Shown here: positions 60,248-64,000 of the stretch, piece by piece | How the letters are laid out: every line of letters begins with the position of its first letter | Position numbering within the stretch: the stretch's first letter is position 1 | DNA from: Streptomyces sp. JH14 | GTDB lineage: Bacteria; Actinomycetota; Actinomycetes; Streptomycetales; Streptomycetaceae | Length of the DNA stretch: 64,000 bases | Direction: 5' to 3' | Assembly: GCF_029428675.1 (NCBI RefSeq) | Contig: NZ_JAJNEL010000001.1 | Location: 5,580,001 to 5,644,000, forward strand | Made by a program: the position numbers and the translations under genes | The notes under the pieces: generated by a model | The model's input: only the letters and a program-made list of their open reading frames with translations | Database searches by the model: none | Told to the model about the DNA's origin: nothing

Positions 60248-60919
60248 TTACTGTTCCGGTCGCGGGCGGGTGGCTGCTTTCAGGTTGCGGACAAGTTCCT
60301 CGCGGCCCTGTCCCCCCTCCCTCGCACCATCGGCACGGCGCCACGCGGGGGTACCGGGGCCGAACCGCCAGGACTCGCTCAGCGGGCCGTTGTCGACGGT
60401 GTCGTACCCGAACTGGTCGTTGAGCCGGGTCACCAGCTCGACCGCCTCGGGGAAGCCGCTCGAGACGGGCAGCGCCAGGCGGTCCGGGGCCCCGGCGGGC
60501 CGGCTCCTGTGCAACAGGATCGTGGCCCGGATGCAGGTGAACGCCGCGGCCACCTTCGATTTCGGCAGTTGCTCCTGCCGCAGCTCATGGACGGTCTTCT
60601 CCCCCGAATCGATCACGGGGAAATGGCCGTCGCGATAGATGGTGTAGTTGTTCGTGTCGAGCACGATCTTGCCGGCGAGTTCCTCGGCGGGCATGGTGTT
60701 GACGAGTCTGAGCGGCGCGGCGATGACGGCGAAGTCGCCGGCCGTGGCGGCCTGTGCGGCGGTCGCGGCACGTGCGGACGGTCCCAAGTCGGCGATGAGA
60801 CGCGTGAGGGTTTCCGGGCCGCGCGAGTTCGCGATGACGACGGTGTATCCGTTGGCGATCGCTGCGCGGGCGATCTGGGATCCGACCTGGCCTGCTCCGA
60901 TGATTCCGACCGTCGTCAT
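60248..60919 (-). CDS. NADP/F420-dependent oxidoreductase-like NAD(P)-binding protein
   Basis: Protein of 223 residues with an N-terminal Rossmann domain (MTTVGIIGAGQVGSQIARAA; GAGQVG loop, then a NSRGPETL segment typical for NADP binding) and a second domain beginning near KSKVAAAFTCIRA. The family includes F420:NADP oxidoreductase-like enzymes. The start overlaps the XRE regulator's stop (ATGA), so it is coupled to and probably regulated with that gene. The cofactor F420 cannot be proven from sequence. Confidence 0.85.
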   Translation of the reverse strand: MTTVGIIGAGQVGSQIARAAIANGYTVVIANSRGPETLTRLIADLGPSARAATAAQAATAGDFAVIAAPLRLVNTMPAEELAGKIVLDTNNYTIYRDGHFPVIDSGEKTVHELRQEQLPKSKVAAAFTCIRATILLHRSRPAGAPDRLALPVSSGFPEAVELVTRLNDQFGYDTVDNGPLSESWRFGPGTPAWRRADGAREGGQGREELVRNLKAATRPRPEQ

Positions 60920-61767
60920 GCGAGTTCCCTGTGCGAGGTGGCGGGGGAGGGCGTGGCCGCAGAGGCCAGTAGCGTCAGCTTGTCCGCGTCGCTGGATCCG
61001 GGTTCCGGGTGGAACACGACGAGCATCATGCCCTCGGCACCGGCGATGCTCATGCGCTCCCGGTTGAGGGTGAGGTCCCCGACCTGTGGGTGGTTGAAAC
61101 GGATGACACTCCCGGTCTGCCTCCGCACTTCATGCTTGGCCCAGAGCTGACGGAACCGGGGACTGGCCAGCGTGAGCTCTCCGGTGAGTTCGATGAAGCG
61201 GGGGTCGTCGATGTCCTTGCCGACGGCCTGCCGCAGGCTGGCCATGAGGCATTCCGTGGCGACCGTCCACTCCGGGTACAGCGCCTGTCCCGCCGGGTCG
61301 AGGAACATGTCCCGGAGCTGGTTGCCGCCGACGGCCAGACGGGGGTCGATGGCTCGGGCCAGGGCGTTGGACGCCAGTACGTCGAAGTACCGGTTCTCGA
61401 TGAACGCGGGCTGGACGAGGGAAGCCAACAGCTTCAGCGCACCCGGCGGCGGAGTCTGCTGACGCGGTCGGCGTCTGCGCCGCCGGGGAGCGTTCGTGAC
61501 GAGCGTGAGCATGTGGGCGAGGGCCTCGTCGTCGAGGTGCAGGACACGAGCGATCGACTCGAGCACTTGTGGTGACGGGTTGCGGTCCAGGCCCCGTTCC
61601 AGCCGCAGGTAGTAGTCCGCACTGACGCCGGCGAGCATGGCCACTTCCTCCCGCCGCAGTCCCGGCACACGCCGTACACCGGTCTCGGGGATCCCGGCTT
61701 GCTGCGGCGTCACCAAGTCGCGCCGGGCCCGCAGATAGGCCCCCAGAGCGTTGCTGGATTCGTCCAT
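60916..61767 (-). CDS. XRE-family regulator with MmyB-like domain (copy 2)
   Basis: Regulator of 283 residues. Helix-turn-helix VPGLRREEVAMLAGVSADYY and LERGLDRNPSPQVLESIARV, then the MmyB-like domain with ENRYFDVLASNALARAIDP and the late RFNHPQVGDLTLNRERMSI. It is a paralog of the protein at 37800-38753. It is divergent from an MFS exporter whose promoter holds the 17-nt element at 61799-61815 shared with the other XRE locus. The element also recurs, diverged, upstream of the SnoaL-like gene at 63504. Confidence 0.92.
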   Translation of the reverse strand: MDESSNALGAYLRARRDLVTPQQAGIPETGVRRVPGLRREEVAMLAGVSADYYLRLERGLDRNPSPQVLESIARVLHLDDEALAHMLTLVTNAPRRRRRRPRQQTPPPGALKLLASLVQPAFIENRYFDVLASNALARAIDPRLAVGGNQLRDMFLDPAGQALYPEWTVATECLMASLRQAVGKDIDDPRFIELTGELTLASPRFRQLWAKHEVRRQTGSVIRFNHPQVGDLTLNRERMSIAGAEGMMLVVFHPEPGSSDADKLTLLASAATPSPATSHRELA

Positions 61768-61798
61768 GCAACCGAGTCTAAGTCGCTGCGGCGGCATC

Positions 61799-61840
61799 AG
61801 AGGGGGCCCTGTCAGACCCCAGGCTCCAGGGGACTCTGGG
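61799..61840. promoter_or_regulatory. MmyB/XRE-type element upstream of MFS gene (copy B)
   Basis: AGAGGGGGCCCTGTCAG (61799-61815), identical to copy A at 38784, followed by a 24-nt block starting CCCCAGGCTC and ending CTCTGGG (61817-61840). That block matches copy C at 63372-63395 in 22 of 24 positions. Confidence 0.8.
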
Positions 61841-61907
61841 TGCGCATCTCGGCTGCTCATAGCGTGTTCGGCGGCCCTTTCGGGCCGGACCGCTTGAAAG
61901 GATGCAT

Positions 61908-63134
61908 ATGACCATCGCACCTGATGACCGGAGCCCCTACGGAGATACGGCCCCGATGAGCGTCTCGACCGATTCCACCGTGACGTCGACCACCCACAAG
62001 TCCTCGTCGTGGGCAGCCGTCGCCTCTTTGGGGGTGGGGATCTTCGCGATCATCATGTCGGAGTTCCTGCCCGCTAGTCTGCTCCCCCTCATGGCCGCCG
62101 ACCTCGGCGTCAAGTCGGGTGAAGCGGGACAAGCCGTCAGCGTCACCGCGTTCTCCGCCGCCTTGTCGGCTCTGCTGATCTCGGTGGTCCTGCCGCGCAC
62201 CGACCGGCGACGAGTCATGATCGGGCTGACGCTTCTGGCTGCCGTCTCGGACGTGATCGTCGCCTTCGCACCCAACCTCGTCGTGCTCCTGTCCGCGCGG
62301 CTCCTGCTGGGCATCGCGCTCGGCGGGTTCTGGGCGATGGCAACCGCCATGGCCGCGCACCTGGTGCGCGCCGACCACGTCGGCCGCGCACTGACCGTCA
62401 TCAACGCCGGGGTCTCGGTCGCCACCATCGCCGCCGTACCGCTCGGCACATGGCTGGGCGAGATATGGGGCTGGCGGGGAGTGTTCCTGCTCGGTGCCGC
62501 GGTCGCGGTCCTGGCGCTGCTGCTGCAGGCGGCGGTGCTCCCCCATATCGCGCCCACCGCATCGAGTGGGCTGCGAGCTCTCGGGTCGGTGCTGCGCTCC
62601 GGCATCGTCCTCGCCGGCCTGTTCGCAATCCTGCTGATCTTCAGCGGCCACTTCAGCGGATTCACCTACATTCGACCGGCCGCCATGAGCCTGTCCGGGA
62701 TCGATGGTGGTGGCTTCGCCGTGCTGCTCCTCGTGTTCGGCGTCGCTCTCTTCCTCGGCACAGCTCTCAGCGGCCCCCTGGCCGACCGTGCGCCACGAGT
62801 GGGCTTGCTCCTGTTCCCAGGAGTACTCGGCGTCGGGATGCTCCTCATGTTCGTCGTCGGCGCTTCCACCGTCGGCCTGTTCACCGCGGCAGCGGTATGG
62901 GGTTTCGGCTTTGGTGGCATGCCGACCACGTTGATGAGCTGGGGATCCCGGACCCAGCCGACACGGCTGGAGCAGATCGGCGGAGTCCTCGTGACCGCCT
63001 CCAACATCGGCATCACCCTCGGCGCGGTCGGCGGCGGCATTGTCGTCGACCACGCCACGGACAGCACGCCACTGCTCATCGGCGGTATCGCAGCGATCGC
63101 GGGCGCCGCACTGCTCTCGGCCCTGCGCCGGTAA
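61908..63134 (+). CDS. MFS transporter, NepI/AraJ-like exporter
   Basis: Major facilitator of 408 residues with twelve predicted helices in two halves. The motif-A region is VVLPRTDRRRVMIGLTL and the second-helix loop SARLLLGIALGGFWAMATAM is typical of the sugar-efflux/purine-efflux DHA1 branch. A hydrophilic N-terminus of about 40 residues precedes the first helix. ATG 61908 is preferred because GAAAGG lies 6 nt upstream of it and directly abuts the ATG at 61902. Likely controlled by the divergent XRE regulator. A strong terminator follows. Confidence 0.9.
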   Translation: MTIAPDDRSPYGDTAPMSVSTDSTVTSTTHKSSSWAAVASLGVGIFAIIMSEFLPASLLPLMAADLGVKSGEAGQAVSVTAFSAALSALLISVVLPRTDRRRVMIGLTLLAAVSDVIVAFAPNLVVLLSARLLLGIALGGFWAMATAMAAHLVRADHVGRALTVINAGVSVATIAAVPLGTWLGEIWGWRGVFLLGAAVAVLALLLQAAVLPHIAPTASSGLRALGSVLRSGIVLAGLFAILLIFSGHFSGFTYIRPAAMSLSGIDGGGFAVLLLVFGVALFLGTALSGPLADRAPRVGLLLFPGVLGVGMLLMFVVGASTVGLFTAAAVWGFGFGGMPTTLMSWGSRTQPTRLEQIGGVLVTASNIGITLGAVGGGIVVDHATDSTPLLIGGIAAIAGAALLSALRR

Positions 63135-63247
63135 CGGCCACCCTCATGGGCCACGCCTCGGTGTACAGGCACCGCTGGCCCCGTCCTGGTCGAGCCTCAC
63201 CATCACCGACAGGTTTCCGTCGGCGCGCCCGGACCTGCCACCTGGAC

Positions 63248-63290
63248 CAATCGCCTCACCACCGGCCTCAGCCTGGTGGTGAGGCGATTG
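63248..63290 (+). terminator. Terminator after the MFS gene
   Basis: Perfect 16-bp inverted repeat CAATCGCCTCACCACC (63248-63263) and GGTGGTGAGGCGATTG (63275-63290) with an 11-nt loop. The remaining gap up to 63352 holds nothing else notable. Confidence 0.9.
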
Positions 63291-63352
63291 TGAACGTCAA
63301 CTGCACGACCGCGCCCGGTTCCGAAGCCTCCGCCACCAAGCAGGACGTTCGT

Positions 63353-63395
63353 CAGGGGGTGCCCTGTCACCCCCCAGGCTCAAGAGGACTCTGGG
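63353..63395. promoter_or_regulatory. MmyB/XRE-type element upstream of SnoaL-like gene (copy C)
   Basis: CAGGGGGTGCCCTGTCA (63353-63369) followed by the CCCCAGGCTC..CTCTGGG block (63372-63395), closely matching copy B. It places the SnoaL-like gene in the same regulon as the MFS gene. Confidence 0.75.
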
Positions 63396-63503
63396 CCGCC
63401 ACCATCACCGTTCCTAATGTCAGTGGTGAGTCGAGCGGGGCACCAGTCCCCGCGGCTTTCCATCGGTCCCCGCGCGGGACCGACGACCCAAGAGGAGAAA
63501 CTG

Positions 63504-63896
63504 ATGACCGACCCGGCCCTCAAGGAGTGGTACCTGCGCTATGTGGCGGCGCTCAACGCCCACGAGCTCGACGGCTTGGACGAGTTCATCGCCGACGACG
63601 TCGCGCTGAACGGCGACCCGGGCACCCGCGACGACGTCATCGCGGTCCTGAAGCACGAAATCGACGCCGTGCCGGACCTCCACTGGGAGGTCAAGGAGCT
63701 GCTGTTCGACCGGGACCGGATCGCCGTGCGCGCGACCAACACCGGCACCCCGGTGAAGGAGTGGCTCGGCGTTCCTCCCTCCGGCGCCTCCTTCGAGATC
63801 GTCGAATACGCCATCTACAGGGTCAGCGACGGCCGGTTCGTACAGATGACGTCGCTGCACGACTCGGCCGACATGCTGCGGCAGTTGGCCGCCTGA
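63504..63896 (+). CDS. SnoaL-like ester cyclase / NTF2-fold protein
   Basis: Small alpha+beta protein of 130 residues with the SnoaL pattern: ALNAHELDGLDEFIADDVAL, VPDLHWEVKELLFDRDRIAV and KEWLGVPPSG followed by VEYAIYRVSDGRFVQMTSL. The NTF2-like fold makes a cone-shaped pocket; members act as polyketide cyclases or have unknown roles. ATG 63504 follows AGAGGAGAA. Two relics of the same family lie at 57469 and 58830. The gene is followed by a perfect terminator. Confidence 0.88.
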   Translation: MTDPALKEWYLRYVAALNAHELDGLDEFIADDVALNGDPGTRDDVIAVLKHEIDAVPDLHWEVKELLFDRDRIAVRATNTGTPVKEWLGVPPSGASFEIVEYAIYRVSDGRFVQMTSLHDSADMLRQLAA

Positions 63897-63910
63897 CCAC
63901 GGCAGCCACC

Positions 63911-63946
63911 GGCGCGGCGCCCTGGGATCTCCCAGGGCGCCGCGCC
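63911..63946 (+). terminator. Terminator after the SnoaL-like gene
   Basis: Perfect 17-bp stem (63911-63927 beginning GGCGCGGCGCC, and 63930-63946) with a 2-nt loop TC, 15 nt after the stop codon. Confidence 0.92.
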
Positions 63947-64000
63947 GCCCTCACCGGCCGGCCCGCTACCTGTGGTAGCTGGACCTGTTCAGGCCCAGGA

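Noticed and set aside
1..64000. CRISPR arrays, tRNA or rRNA genes
   Set aside because: No regularly spaced repeats and no tRNA-like cloverleaf or rRNA sequence was recognised by eye; a covariance search would be decisive.

Overview
The window is high-GC DNA with codon use, start codons (many GTG, one probable TTG) and gene order typical of a Streptomyces chromosome. Anchors are a CutS-type sensor kinase, DUF4193, DUF3093, dut and DUF3710, followed by kdp, trk and a TRAM-domain RNA methyltransferase. No tRNA, rRNA, CRISPR array, phage structural gene or large biosynthetic cluster was seen.

Region 1 (1-21.3 kb) is core-like. After the cutS end and the dut neighbourhood comes a large potassium block. 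It holds a 27-residue membrane peptide coupled to kdpF, then kdpA, kdpB and kdpC, an orphan ABC ATPase, kdpD and kdpE. A few genes later come two TrkA-type gating subunits and, divergent from them, a KimA/KUP-like permease. Upstream of kdpF are three CGTATG direct repeats exactly 11 bp apart, a plausible KdpE site, and a leader that can fold into two mutually exclusive hairpins.

Region 2 (about 21.3-34.6 kb) looks like a genomic island placed at the 3' end of the RNA methyltransferase gene. A diverged second copy of that gene's last codons and its downstream sequence lies at about 34.5-34.7 kb. The island carries a reactive-sulfur (persulfide) module: a CstR-like repressor, two CstB-like persulfide dioxygenase-rhodanese fusions, two further rhodaneses, a TauE/SafE exporter, a DUF302 protein and a frameshifted DsrE-like gene. 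Five CsoR/CstR-type operators lie only in the promoter gaps of this module. The island also holds a methyltransferase, an IS256 relic, a P1B-5 metal ATPase fused to hemerythrin, a secreted tandem rubrerythrin-like protein and a DUF2231-like membrane protein. No integrase is visible.

Region 3 (about 34.7-64 kb) is an accessory zone of small regulator-enzyme pairs mixed with gene relics. It contains AraC, TetR and MmyB-type XRE regulators beside SDRs, an aldo/keto reductase, alpha/beta hydrolases, an FAD oxidase, a secreted chorismate mutase, an MFS exporter and a SnoaL-like protein. A DauR-like D-amino-acid operon has a frameshifted ornithine cyclodeaminase. Several regulators sit next to clear palindromes. 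One 17-nt element is identical beside two XRE loci 23 kb apart and recurs, diverged, before the last gene. Broken genes are frequent: an SDR, an epimerase, a saccharopine-dehydrogenase-like gene, an MsrP-like gene, cytochrome b, YczE, SMI1/KNR4, ester cyclases and an ISAs1 transposase. Region 3 therefore appears to have been rearranged repeatedly.
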